DNA of 64,000 bases from Diplolepis rosae (Eukaryota; Arthropoda; Insecta; Hymenoptera; Diplolepididae): assembly GCA_030998225.1 (NCBI GenBank), contig JAPYXD010000680.1, forward strand, positions 17,372,501-17,436,500, in the 5' to 3' direction. The position numbers were made by a program, and so were the translations under genes. Shown piece after piece: positions 11,390 to 23,395 of this stretch. The stretch's first letter is position 1, and each line of letters begins with the position of its first letter. Below the pieces are notes generated by a model. That model did no database searches, was not told where the DNA came from, and was given only the letters and a program-made list of their open reading frames with translations.

Positions 11390-11790
11390 ACCTTCCCTGA
11401 ACGTTCCTATGGAATGTTCGATAGGTTCCATTGGGATGTTCGGAAGGTTCCATTGTAATGTTCAAGGAACGTTCCTAGAGCTGAGAAAATGTCAGGGTTT
11501 ATTTAACGTTCCAAAGCAATGTTCTCTGAATGTTCCTGTGGAACGTTCCAGGAACCTTCAAAAGGAATATTGAGAGAACCTTCCGCAGGAATATTCAGAA
11601 AATGTTCGCATAGAATGACCCTGGAACCTTCCATAGGAACGTTCAGAGAGAATTTCTAGCGAACGTTCGTAGAAATTTTCAAAGGAACATTCTGGGAACA
11701 TTCGCAGAGAACGTCCCTGGAACATTTCGCGGAAACATTTAGGGAAAATTTTTTGGGAATGTTCTTTGAATTATTTGCTACAGCATTCAG
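11390..11790. repeat. Degenerate array of GAAnnTTC palindromes
   Basis: Roughly twenty imperfect units built on GGAACGTTCC / GGAATGTTC / GGAACCTTC occur at uneven 10-25 bp spacing (for example GAACGTTCCTATGGAATGTT near 11400). Each unit is self-complementary. The word GAAnnTTC is the heat-shock factor site pattern, but a palindromic minisatellite explains it equally well. No coding frame is convincing. Confidence 0.6.
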
Positions 11791-12397
11791 GAAACTTTTT
11801 TTATAGATAATCCTGCAGCTTCAAACATACTAATGTAGGGAATGTTTTTTATAAATAATTTTAGACATTAATTTATAAGTGAAATAAAAAGAATTAATTA
11901 CAAATATTAGTCTTTGAATTATTTATTTTAATATGATTTAAATATAAAGAACAATTTACAATTATACAGATGTGGAAAGAAAAACCAATTCGATTATATA
12001 AAGGAACTCTGCAATTACCATTAGGGAACGAGAAAAAAATCAGTCCGTAAGACATATCTTACTTATCTGATCTCTACCTTAAGGTCACTATTTTTTCTCG
12101 TCCTTCGCATTACCACATGACTTTCGAGTCTTTTTGGATGAAAAGGTAAGTTGACATTTTTGATTTTTTCAAAATAAAATATAAAATATTTGTATACTCA
12201 TTCAATAATATTTTGGAATTTGAGTTTTTTATTTTGTTATTCCACTTTTCCATATAGATTTTCGAGAAATAAAAAATGCCGGAGTGTAACGTCACTAAAT
12301 TTAATGTGGTAAAAATAATTTTTTCAGCCACCAAATCATTGTTACACTAAAACATAGTAAATACAATGTCGAGAGCTGAAATTATTTCAATTTACAG
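11791..12397. other. AT-rich stretch upstream of the 12.4-kb gene relic
   Basis: Apart from an imperfect inverted pair (about 12011-12045 with 12078-12115, GAACGAGAAAAAA and TTTTTTCTCGTCC), nothing is recognised. Earlier exons of the relic at 12398 could lie here but I cannot define any. Confidence 0.35.
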
Positions 12398-13903
12398 TTG
12401 CTGGATGATTCTCCAATCGTCTCTCTAGTTGGTTTAAACGGAACCCTGTTCGAAGGAATTGCAGCAAATGTAGTGTTTACAATTGTGTATTTATAAGATT
12501 GGTCGTTCTTTGAATAGTTTTAATCTTTTTTTAATTACTCAAAATAAATTTTTTTAAATTTCGAAACAACTGCGGATGGAACAATTGCACTATTGCAATC
12601 ATCAGCTAGACCGTCATTATCATTCCAAAATGTTCAAATTCTTTCACTTCCATGCAACAATGAAATTGGTAGTCAAGAAATTAATGATTTGAGTTTCCCA
12701 AACAATCAAGCGATTAAGCAAGTTGTAACGCAAAAACCATCTGAAAAGAAAGTCAATTCCAAAAAGGTAAAAAATTTAACTTTATGCTCGTATATAAATG
12801 TAATGTATTTCTAATGTTTTTTTTCTACAATTTTCAGAAATTGGCCAAAGATGAAAAATTGAATGCACTAACGTGAGTTGTACTATTGTTTATGGGTTGT
12901 GGAATAATTAATCTATCTGTTTGTAACGCGTACTGCCTATTTTCAGTATATTTTCGAAAAACTTTAAAAGTTGGGCAGAAGATATTGTGCAAACTTTCCC
13001 AGGAGAATGTGCAGCAACGTATTATACTGAATTTACCAGTGTAAATGGGAATCAAACAAATGCGATTGGAAAACTGTGGAATCACTTCAAATGCACAAAA
13101 AGTGTTTTGAAGAAGGAAAACCTGATGCAAAATAAAAATAAGCCGACTCCCAACGTTCCTATTAGCGGTCAGTTTTTCATATTAAACATTTATAAAAGTA
13201 TCCATAAGGGTATGACATGATTAATTTTATAAATTTTACTATTGCAGATAGTGTCTTTGATAAACTAAATACTTTGAGGACCAAAGTTCATCCATGGCAC
13301 GAAATAATACAAATATGAGGTGAAACTTATGCTGCACGAAGAAATTTTTTATTCCATGATAAACCACACAGGTTCCAGAGTATCTAGAGATTTACGCATG
13401 TTTGGAAATGCAAGACGCAATGCAGCTAGTAAAAATTTTCTCGCACGATATAGCTTTTTAAATTTTTTTTACCCATTCCATTCGTATGTATTTATTGCAT
13501 TTCCAGTTTGAGTACGATTTTTCACAACAGTTTTCTGAGAAAAGTTCAGCGTTTCTCGAAAACTAGAAAAAAACGCGTGAATATATAACAAATCGTTTGC
13601 GCCAACTCAAAATCACCGACCCTGTTGAGAATGGTCTACTCCACACGCTGCCACGATTACAACCAGGTATTGAAAACTTTAAAATTAACATGTAAATAGT
13701 GAAATAAAAACTAAAAAAGGAATATATAAAAGTGTTATTCACATGTTTTAGATGAGCAAGATACAATTCTTTTTTATTTGCTTCCTCGTCTTATCCCAGC
13801 TGTAAGGCTCAAAAAAGTGGAAAAAACGGAAACAACGCAACTGGATCAAATAACCAAGAATCTGAATCCCAGCCAGGATCTTTTTCAATTATTTAAAAAG
13901 TGA
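12398..13903 (+). pseudogene. Multi-exon relic of an uncharacterised multicopy arthropod protein family
   Basis: Splice-bounded exons can be joined in phase: 12398-12496 (entry acceptor TTTACAG), about 12567-12766, 12838-12872, 12947-13167, 13248 onward, up to 13666, and 13752-13903 (stop TGA). Introns are 71, 74, 80 and 85 bp with GT..AG borders, except between the first two exons where no acceptor survives. The protein has GTLFEGI and DGTIALL near the N-terminus, then FKSWAEDIVQTFPGECAATY, a GKLW block, HPWHEIIQI, and near the end LFYLLPRLIPAVRLKK. This order recalls a widespread uncharacterised family of arthropod and cnidarian genomes that may derive from a transposon. Stops at 13316-13318 (TGA) and 13564-13566 (TAG), probably from TGG codons, and a frameshift near 13365 break it. 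Function is unknown. Confidence 0.6.
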
Positions 13904-15432
13904 AACTAGGAAAAATTCTGAAAAAAATTACACAAACGTATCATTAGATGGCCGATGTAGCAGTATTTTTTGGGAAAATTTTTACTCCCAATTTAATGAT
14001 AAAAAAAATGTTTTTTTCAAACAAATTTCAAAAATTGTGCGAAATATGAATTTTTTTGTAAAGTGATGCACGTAGAATCACGATATTCGATCGACGGCGT
14101 CGGGCGCAAGTTCCACTAATGTTCTATTACTATCTGCTTTTTCGAGAACGTTACTATCAAAAAGTGATGGGAAGTGATTATTAATTGTTTAATTATCGCT
14201 TTATATTCATAACATATGAATAATGTTACTAGTTTTATAATTATACACAAATTATCAAAAAAATAATTTTTTTTATTATCATAAAAATAAATTTGTTCGT
14301 AAAAAAACCACGAACAAATTTTTTACGTCAGGAAGTATGAAGAGTGATTTTTTGAATTGTACGTTGATGAGAATGTGATAAATCGCAAGGACTCTGATTT
14401 TTCGTCAATATTATTGTCTTCGAGAGATTTTTGGAACCGGATGGTACCTGGAAGCCGTGAGAAGGAAGATTTTGCGAGTCATTCACCGATTTCTGGTAAT
14501 TTTAACAATTAAGAAAGAAAACATAAGTACTAGGAGGAACAAATCTTATTATTTTCTATCCTTCTTCTAAAACTTCATCTTTTATAACTCTTATCCTGTA
14601 AGTGTTGCAAAGGAGAGCATTTTTTTTGACATCTTTGAATTTATCGAGAAAATGCTCTGGGAATGCCCTTAAACTGCTTTCATTTGAATCTGCCAGTATA
14701 ATCTATTAGGAGGAAAATGATTTTTAAGCTGAGGCTTGATAAATTATTTATAGATCAGCACGTGATGATTTCACTATATTTCTATTTGTATCGAGAGTGA
14801 AAAATCACGTAATATTCACTTACAGTTTTTGTTTTTGTATGGATTACAACAATGTTTCCTTCTTTGTAGAATCATGTCAACTGCTCTTTGAAAATAAACT
14901 CTCGTGGATTTTTTACCAACTAATTTATTTTCATGATAATAAAAAAAATTATTTTTTTGATAATTTATGTATAATTATAAAACTCATTACATTATTCATA
15001 TGTTATGAGTATAAAGCGATAATTAAACAATTAATAATCACTTCCCATCACTTTTTGATAGTAACGTTCTCGAAAAAGCAGATAGTAATAGAACATTAGT
15101 GGAACTTGCGCCCAACGCCGTCGATCGAAGATCATGATTCCACGCGCATCACTTTACAAAAAAATTCATATTTCGCACAATTTTTGAGTGCGCACCTTAA
15201 TTATATACATAAAATTTGCGTAATACTTGCGGCTATCACTATGAATTTTTTCAGATTTTTCAAAGATGGCGTTTTTTCAAAAAATCAATTTGTTTGAAAA
15301 AAACATTTTTTTTATCATTAAATTTGGAGTAAAAATTTTTCCAAAAAATAATCATCGGCCATCTAATGATACGTTTGTGTAATTTTTTTCAGAATTTTTC
15401 CTAGTTTCAGTTTTTAAATAATTGAAAAAGAA
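13880..15432. mobile_element. 1.55-kb foldback element, arms about 430-530 bp
   Basis: The left arm (13880 to about 14310) reappears inverted at about 14905-15432. Paired blocks include TAGATGGCCGATG with CATCGGCCATCTA, GATCGACGGCGTCGGGCGCA with GCGCCCAACGCCGTCGATCG, and AAGTGATGGGAAGTGATTAT with its complement. The right arm holds about 120 bp extra near 15187-15290. The outermost bases (TCTTTTTCAATTATTTAAAA) are also the last codons of the 12398-13903 relic, so either the palindrome reaches into that gene or the gene end was copied into the right arm. A 100-codon frame at 14797-15099 is AT-rich and not convincing. Confidence 0.75.
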
Positions 15433-15891
15433 CAAAAATATTTTTTTTGTTTGTTTATCCCATAACTTTTTAAATAATGCATGAAATAATCTCAAATTTT
15501 GGGTTTCTTCATTATTTATGTTAGTTTATCACTCCTTAAAATTTCAAGGAAATCGGAAACATGGAGTCCTGAACCCGTCGGATTTGCCATGGAACACGCC
15601 ATATACACAAGCCTTATAATGTCTAATCTCGAATACAAACACATACACATATAATATTCTACATATAACTATAACTAATGCATATATATCGCTATTCGTC
15701 CACGCAAGCTGACGCACGCTACACGACGCTGAGTTTACTTTTTCGAAGCGCTCTTATATACTAAATTCATGAAGCGATCACCACTTGTGAGAAACTGATC
15801 AATGATGGGTCGAAATTTTTCGAGGTGCAGTGGTGCAGATCAAAAGATGAGATTGTTGAAATTATTGAAATTGTTTTGAAACATTTTCTAC

Positions 15892-16215
15892 ACAGAGAAA
15901 AATAGCATCTGGTCATAATGACTAGGAATTGTCCTTAACTTTTAAACCTAGCTATGAGAACTTGAAACATAGAGTTGTCATGGCTAGAATAACGTAGTCG
16001 CTATAACCAGTGCAGCAAATTTCACACTCGTTGAATCCGCTGTGTATTGTTTCAAGTAATGCATATTATTTTTCATAGCGCCTCCTTTGAAAATCCGATT
16101 TTCGGTACCTGTAGAGCGGGTTGAAACTAAGATTTTCAACCCTAGGGTTGAAAGTCGATTTGATATATTTCCTAATAGTTCGGAAATAAGTCCGAAAATT
16201 CGGTCAATTTGCCTC
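15892..16215 (+). repeat. CACAGAGAAAAATAG-type element, partial copy
   Basis: It begins with CACAGAGAAAAATAGCATCT and contains a block around GGCTAGAATAACGTAGTCGC and AACCAGTGCAGCAAA. Both are found again in the split element at 51175-53023. The right limit is uncertain. No protein is encoded. Confidence 0.6.
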
Positions 16216-16439
16216 AAATCTATGAAATATTTCCACTTTCTGTAGGAAAATCTATGCTTCCTAAGGATTTAGGAAAAATTACCTCATATATAGTAGGAAC
16301 ATTTACCGATATTTTTCATAATGTAGACAAACACGGACATGATTCTAGAAAGTTTAAACAGTTTTTCATCAATATTATTATTAAACTACATTTTATGATT
16401 ATATTTTTTACATCATTTTTAATAACTATAGTGATTTTA

Positions 16440-17091
16440 AGATATTTCAAAAGATTATAAGAGTTTTTAAGTGATCTCAAAGAATTTCAAAAGATTTCAA
16501 ATGGTTTCGAGGGATTTCAATAAATTTCACCAGATATTTCAAGAGATTTAAAAGATTCTAAAGTATTCAAAAATATTTTATTGTTTTTAACTTACTTCAA
16601 AATTTTCAAACATTTTTGAATATGTTGAAATTCCTTAAAAACTCTTTAAAATCACTTGACATCTCTCAACATCACTTTAAGTTTCTTAAAACCATTTTGA
16701 ATCTCTTAAAATCCGTTAGGAAATCTTGATATCTTTGAAATCTTGTGAAATCCTTGAAATCCTTTAAAATGTCTTAAAATTTCAAAATCCTCTAAAAATT
16801 CTTGAAAATCCTTCAATTCTTTAGAGGTCTTTCAAAATTCTTTAACATTATTTAAAATTCCTTAAAATACTTAACAAAATTTTTTAATCACTTGAAAATC
16901 TTGAAACGCATTCGAATTCTCTTGAAATTCTCATAAAATTCTGTAACATCACTTGAAGTCTATTAAAATGGCTTTAAATTAATCAAAATTACATAAAATC
17001 ACTTGAAATTCTTTTAAATTCATTATCATCACTTATGATCGCGTAAATGCTCTTAAATTCTTTAAAATCACTTGACATCTTTTGAATATCC
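16440..17091. repeat. Degenerate AT-rich minisatellite, left part
   Basis: About 650 bp are made of loosely repeated 15-20 bp units such as CTTTAAAATCACTTGAAATC. The same kind of sequence continues at 17965-18065, so the solo LTR at 17092-17960 was inserted into a single array. Confidence 0.6.
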
Positions 17092-17239
17092 TGTCACGTC
17101 CCGCGACGCATTAGAATGTACTATAGGCATGGGCTAGGTCTAGAGAGAAATCTGGGGAAATTACTAAAAGAGAGAGAAAACCACCTATTGAAAAGAGAGG
17201 TATAACTACGTCACACGCAGCGGGAGACTGCGCAACGCG

Positions 17240-17270
17240 TGACGTCACCAAAAAATATAATATAAAAAGG
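17240..17270 (+). promoter_or_regulatory. LTR core promoter: CRE-like site and TATA box
   Basis: TGACGTCA, a perfect CRE palindrome, lies about 20 bp upstream of TATAAAAAGG. Transcription of the retrotransposon would then start near 17290-17300. This spacing within a TG..CA-bounded element supports the solo LTR call. Confidence 0.55.
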
Positions 17271-17596
17271 ACACGCCGCCAAGGGAAAACTAGTCTTGTG
17301 AGCAGAAATTAAGTGCGGCAATTTCTAAAAAACTAAAAAGGATTCTCAGCGTGAGACAATTATACAGTGCAGTTTGACAGTGTAAAGACCCGAGAGTCAT
17401 AAATTTACCGTGGTCCGTTTTACTATCCTTGAAGGGATCTTAGACTCAGTGCCAAAAAGGGTGAATAGTTGTTGTGTCCTTGTCACACCTGTGGGATATT
17501 CACTCCATCGCAGTCACACCTGTGGGAATCGCATCTCAGTCACACCTGTGAGGATTATACTTAAGGAAACAAAGGGAAAATCATAAAGGTACCGAA

Positions 17597-17727
<131 letters not shown>

Positions 17728-17960
17728 ATCTTCTCTCTTTTTCCAACCAATTAGCCTGTGCCTCCAATTTCATACCAATTGTATCAGCAATTTTATAATT
17801 TCAAATTTATAATTCTTTTAATAACTTTAATTTGTATTATTTAAAAATCATTGTGTCTTTTCATTGACTTATCCTCATCCCTAAGCGAGGATCATTCGAT
17901 CCAAACTTAAAACGAGGAATCTTCGATCAAAGTAAGTATTTACGTACTTGTGACGTAACA

Positions 17961-18070
17961 ATCCTTTAAGAGTCTGTAATATATGTTAAAATCCTGTGAA
18001 AAACTTAACAAACTTTCTTAATTCCTTTAAAGTCTTGAAAGTCGCCTAACTCTTTTTAAATTCTTTTAAA
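17961..18070. repeat. Degenerate AT-rich minisatellite, right part
   Basis: It repeats CTTTAAAGTCTTGAAAGTC-like units and continues the array at 16440-17091 after the LTR insertion. It begins with the right ATCC target duplication. Confidence 0.5.
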
Positions 18071-20179
18071 TGACTAATTTTATTAGTATTTTATTACTAA
18101 TTTATTAATAAATAACGTCATCAATACATTCTTATATTGAATGACAATTTCTTGAAATATTTCAAATTTTCATGAAAATATCAATTATAATAAATTTTTT
18201 TATATAAAAAAAAGGCAGGATTCCCGAAAAAAGTAACATATTTCTATGATTAAGTTAAAAATATTTTATTTTATATTCACACCAATACTACTAAAGACCA
18301 GCGAGAAACCATTTTGTCACTAACACAACCGAGAAATTCGTCGAAGAGAACTGAACCCTGTCAGCATAAAGCACTTTGTGAAAAATTGTAAAACTTTTTT
18401 AGACTCGTTCGTTAACTAGCAGTTCACTTTTTCGTTTCTGTGTTTGAGGAAATTTCTATTGCAAGTATTCCAAAAAACGGATCATTCTGTTTTCAAGAAA
18501 TTGATAGTTTTTTCAGACATTGTGACAAACTATGGAATAAAAATTGGAAAATTGCTGTTCTCATAATGAATGTCAATAATTCGTAAATTTTTTTCCAAAT
18601 ATTCATAAGTCTGATCCACTTTTTAATAAATTTATACGAAATTTTCTAAAAATTGAAGCCTGTCCAAAAGTGACATACTATTTTGTTAAAATTTCGCAAA
18701 CTTTTTCCATTTTTTGGAACAGTTATTTTTTCCACGTAGTGAGGAAAAAGCGGGGGAAACAATCGCATGACTAAAATAAATGTTTTTTCCGTATTGCATA
18801 CGATCTTTTTTCCAGTTGGGGGTCAAAAAATGGATTTGTTCGCCCCGTAGTGGGCAAAAGGTGCACTTTTTGACCCGATAGAAGAAAAAAGTTCTTACTG
18901 ATTTCATTTACTGACGCATTTTTCACTGATTTGGATTGAGAGAGAACATTTCAAAAAAAAATTTTAAAAGAAAGGATTTGTTAGACACTCAATCCTTAGG
19001 AGAAGTGAAACTTGATACCTCTAATATAATAGGATTTGTAGTTGTGCAGAAAATATTGTTTATTAGTTATCAGTATTTTGTTTGAAGTAAACGAATGTTG
19101 TGTAATTTGAATAAATCTTTTTTTCGAATCAAAAAATGCCTTTCAAATCAATTATTTTCTTTCATCCAATCAAATCTTTTTTCTGAATGAACTTGTTGCG
19201 AGGTCTTAGATTCGAGTCAAAATGTGAAAGTATTTAAAGAACTTCCGGTAAGAATATACGAACTTTAGTGAAGATTCTTGAGCTGTTGGGTAAAAGTTGA
19301 AGAACCGGTACCCTAACTTATTCCAGTAATTTTGGGAATGAGTTGAGAAGTATTTCGAGAATAGTACCTTACGCCTTACAAGACTGCAAGTCATTATTTA
19401 TAATCATCGGTTTTGAATTTTCATGCTATAAAGAAGTAACAAATTTAAAACTCTGATCTGAAATATCTTGGAACTAGCACAGTAATTCGACTGCCCAGTC
19501 GATCGTCGCGCATCGGAGTCACTGTTAGCGTGTCGAGTTCAACACTGGTGATATTCATAAGTTAAAATTGTATCGCGACATGTTCGAAAACATGTCTATT
19601 ATTTTATTGAGCCAAAAGCTAAGAAATTTTTCCATTTCTTGTTGTTTCGGCATGAGGTGAGTTATATCTTTTCTTTTGCTTAAAAACAAATCTTATCGAA
19701 AGCGCGAGTAATCGAATAAAACATAAAGAATGGGGGGGTAAGGGATCGACAGCCAGAACTCGAATTGTACAGAAGAATAAAAAAATTTGTCAGAAGATCG
19801 CTAATTACAGAGCATACATGCAAGTAGAGTATAAAAAGTGAAGAGTAGGTTTGAAATAGTGTGAAGGTCAGTAAACGAAAGCAGTTATTCTATAAAATAA
19901 AGCAATAGATGGCGCTAGGCGTATATTTTAAAAATAAAGAGAGCTTTGTATTAAATATTATTTTAGATAGAGAATATATGGAATAAATAAAATAAATAAA
20001 TAAAATAATATGAAAATTATTTAATTAATCACTAAAAGAGAAAAAGACATAAAAAAAAAACGGTGTGTAGCAAAAAAGTTCTCATCGATGATGACTTGAG
20101 AATCAGCCTATTTTTGATGGAAGAACCAATTAAAAAGGACGGATTCGGTATAATCGTGATCCACTCGCATCTTTAAAAG
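18071..20179. other. Intergenic stretch, nothing firmly recognised
   Basis: Small mirrored words occur near 18715-18900 (TTTTTCCACGTAGTGAGGAAAAA; CGCCCCGTAGTGGGC), suggesting an old inverted-repeat element. No splice-bounded exon, transposase motif or RNA gene was found. Confidence 0.4.
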
Positions 20180-21252
20180 AAATTGAGCATATTTTTACTA
20201 TTGCACTATGCATAATTTGAGAGCTTGTGCTGGATTTACAGTCAATTCGGAGGCAAAGAACATTTAACCTCATTTTCTTATCTAGATGAAGAGGAAATTT
20301 TGCGACAAGTTCAATGTCCTCACTATTTGTCTAGAAATTCAAGAAAAGGAATGTGCAAACACTGTACTCACGCAAAAAGAACTTTGGATGCGAAAATGAT
20401 TCGTCTTGTAAAAATTGATGCTGTCAGAAAAAAGTTTGCCCAAAGTTATAACATTAATAATATAGAAGCTCATTTGAATAAGATCAGACAGAAACTATTG
20501 TAAAAATGCACGAATAACAAAGAAAAGAGCCTTGGACAAAGTAAATATGCTCAAAAACAATGTAAAGAAATCCAAAAATGAAATTACTAAATTATCTGGA
20601 AAATTGTTGTTTGAAAATATGAAATTATATAACTTGAATAACAATGAGGAAACTGTCATAAAAGAAATACTATCTGTAGCTCAGAAGTTAACTACTCAAA
20701 ATAGAAGGTATACAGAAAACTGGGTTCTTTTGAGTATGCTTCTCCATATGCGCTCACCTGCAACTTACAATTTTATGAGAAATAATGGAATTTCGATCCG
20801 AACAATTTTTTGATAGGTATACGTTTATTATTCTATTGACTTTGTAATAAAATTTATTACAAAATTCTTATTTCAGATATCTAGCATTAATTGAAACTCC
20901 TTGTGTGTTTGATTCTAAATTCTTTGAAATGCTTCAAGAATACTTCGAAAATAACCAACTATGTGGCGTCATGGACTGCTTCTCTTAGACGAAATGGGAG
21001 TTCGAAAGTGGGTAGAATTCAATCCGAAAAAATGGCCTTCAAGGGACTGCATGATTTTGGCAATGGTACACAACATGCAATAGACGCGCAAGCCGATCAT
21101 GCATTAGTTTTCCTATTTACACCAGTAATGGTTTCTTTTACCCAGCCAATTTCCCTTTTCACTTCCAACAGGACTACACCTGGCATCAAATAAGTTCAAC
21201 TAGTAATTGAAGCAACTATATTGATTGAGAAAGCTGGAGCTCTCATACATTC
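20180..21252 (+). pseudogene. P-element / THAP9-like transposase relic
   Basis: From 20242 (acceptor TTTACAG) the frame runs through a CxxC-rich stretch (CPHYLSRNSRKGMCKHC) and a lysine-rich coiled region. After a frame break near 20503-20532 comes the signature RRYTENWVLLSMLLHMRSP and YNFMRNNGI of P-element and THAP9 transposases. A 60-bp GT..AG intron follows (about 20817-20877; donor GTATAC, acceptor TTATTTCAG), then YLALIETPCVFDSKFFEML, RHGLLLLDEMGVRKW (with the RNase-H-like aspartate), GLHDFGNGTQ and DHALVFLFTP. The last readable part is LVIEATILIEKAGALIHS. At least three frameshifts and several stops make it dead. No THAP zinc finger or terminal repeats are visible. It ends abruptly at the R1-type fragment at 21253. 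A host THAP9-derived gene is a less likely alternative. Confidence 0.75.
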
Positions 21253-21910
21253 TCAATACTGCTTCACCTGAGAGTTCTCTCCCTGTAGAAAGTCAGGCGC
21301 CTTCTCCGTCACATCCATTTCTCCGCCGAATAACTCCTCACACAAGCTTTTATTTGAATCAAAAATCTCCATCACAATCCCACGAGTAGCTAGGGAAGTA
21401 TTTGCTCCGCCCCTGCAGAGCTCCGCATGCAGGGGTAAGGCCTCAATACTCTAGGGGTGGCCTGGTTTCCTAGAGACACTGTGTGAGACACCGTGTGAGA
21501 CACCATTTCTTGATGCCATGCAGCCCTCGGCACGGTAGATAACACCTTGGCTCGGGGGTTATTCCTTCGGGACCATCCCTGGAACATTGTCCGCGGCTGC
21601 TTATTCAGTTTTGTATCCGTATTCCGCAGTAACCCTCGGCACAGGGCCCCTCTATCCGCAACCTGAGGACACGCCCGGTGGCCTGTACTAGGGCCTCCTG
21701 ATCGGTTTCCAAGGAAGCCAATGCAGGACCAGGAGTAGTTTTTTTTTGAGGAAGGGAGAAATGCTTTATGCACCGTCAAGGGGACTCCGTGCCCCCCTGG
21801 TGTGTGGGACTCTGCTGCTCGCGCAGCCCTACCCACTGAAACTCCCTCCCTGTCTCTAGGCCGTGGAATACCACCCCTGAACCACCGTTAGGCATTACTT
21901 CAGGATGGGG
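21253..21910 (-). pseudogene. R1-type non-LTR retrotransposon: 5' region and first ~40 codons of ORF1
   Basis: The - strand start codon at 21370-21372 opens a frame containing LCEELFGGEMDVTEKAP and SQVKQY. This matches the start of the larger ORF1 copy at 22450-23169 (MCEEIFGGELDVTKKTP, SQVRQY). Sequence from 21373 to about 21910 is the leader of this copy, sharing GCATGCGGAGCTCTGCAGGG with 23185-23225. The copy ends inside ORF1 at 21253, where the P-like relic begins. It therefore keeps the 5' end and lacks everything downstream, the reverse of usual 5' truncation in these elements. Confidence 0.7.
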
Positions 21911-22002
21911 GCCATCTTAAGGCGATGTTAGCCCCTCCTCCTTGCTTCTTCATCTTTGTTTCTGGACTTACTCCTCCAGTTCTCCTCACTATGGCGGCCT
22001 TC

Positions 22003-23262
22003 CTAAGGCTTCCTATTTGGGGCTGCCTCCCAAAAGGCCGCGCAACACATAGTCCCCGGTATGTATGCACAGAGAAAGCACTTCGGCTTCCCGGTACAGG
22101 AACCTACAAGATGCCCCTCCTCGCCGCATCTCCAGCAGCACCTGCTGCGGTCTGGCCCTCGGCAGTCCGTCGCTATGTAGCCAAAGCCAAGACAGTGGAA
22201 GCACCGGTTCACCTCCTTTTTCCTGCGAACTCTGCAGGAGACCCACCCGATCTTGATGTGGGCCCCCTTGAGCAGCTTCAGCGCCCTTGCCTTCTCCAGA
22301 AGCACATACACTTTCCGGTTTCCTCTATAGGGTGTCTTACTTAAAGACACCTTTAACTCCAGCTCCGGTTCTTTGTCGAAAAAGCTTCTGACCGCATCCT
22401 CGACGTCTTCCGCTTCGGTAGTTGGTTAGTTAGTTCGGTAGTTCGGTAGTTAGTTGACGCGCTTCTTGAGTTCGCGCAAGATAGAAGCGTAGCTCATTCC
22501 CTCAGCTGGTTTAATGAGCACTGCTTCTGGGTGCGCACGGTGAGGTTTCTCCGGCATATTAAAAGGCTTCTTCCCTTTCCATTTCCGGAGGTCCTTCTTG
22601 TTGAGGACCTCGACCCACTCCTCTTCTTTATTGGAGGCTTTAGGCATCTTCTCCGCTGGTTTTTTCGCCGAAGACACCTCCGGGCTCGCAGTCGGCTCTC
22701 TAACCCGCTTTCGCATGTCCGGCGTGGACCTCGCAGCTGGCTGTGGGAGAGTTTGGCTGCCCTCGTCCGCAATTTCCTTGCTTTTCGGTGGTCTTGCCTC
22801 CTTTATCTTTTGCACCAGCAAGCCTCTCATCAGGTACTCCAAGGAGTCAAAGTAGCAGACGGTATCCTCCATATCGTACCGTAATGCCTCGAGCTCCTTC
22901 TTCGCCTCCTGAATGCCGTCCCTGATAGGGAGGTGCATATTTTTCTTGCTCCAAGAGAAGCTGTCCATCTTCTTCAGGGCTGACTCCACCTTTTGTAGGA
23001 TCTCCAACTGCTTCGCGTTCCTTTCGTGAAGCCAGTCCCGGTACTGCCTTACCTGGGACTTATCGCTCTCGAACGGATCCGGCGTCTTCTTCGTTACATC
23101 CAACTCCCCTCCGAAAATTTCCTCACACATCGTTTTATTCAAATTTGACTTCTCCATATTTAATTTCACGAGTAGCTAAGGAAGTATTCGGTCCGCCCCT
23201 GCAGAGCCCCGCATGCAGGGATACTCTAGGAGGTGGCCTGGTTTCCTAGAGAGGACCAGGAG
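22003..23262 (-). pseudogene. R1-type retrotransposon ORF1 (gag-like) with CCHC knuckles and internal deletion
   Basis: The first frame (22450-23169, 239 codons) starts with MEKSNLNKTMCEEIFGG. It has a charged helical middle, an RKRVREPTASPEVSSAKKP block typical of ORF1 of R1-clade elements, and ends YASILRELKKRV. The next frame (22003-22350) contains NRCFHCLGFGYIATDC and RCCWRCGEEGHLVGSC, two CCHC zinc knuckles, then a third partial CFLC motif. The RNA-recognition-like section expected between them is missing. At the junction (22416-22455) sits filler of GGTAGTT/GGTTAGTT units. ORF2 (endonuclease and reverse transcriptase) is absent. ORF1 would bind element RNA in the transposition particle. 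The leader reaches about 23262. Confidence 0.8.
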
Positions 23263-23395
23263 TAGTAGTAGAAGTATTAGTATTAGTAAGAGTAATATAC
23301 ATATACATTTGTATTAAATTTAATAACTTTTCAATAAATACATATTAAAATTGACAAACATTAACGTCGAAAGCGTCTGATTTCGAAAGAAAGGT

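Noticed and set aside
14797..15099. 100-codon ORF in the 14-15 kb foldback
   Set aside because: It lies in AT-rich loop and arm sequence, is Phe/Ile/Asn-rich and has no counterpart in the left arm.
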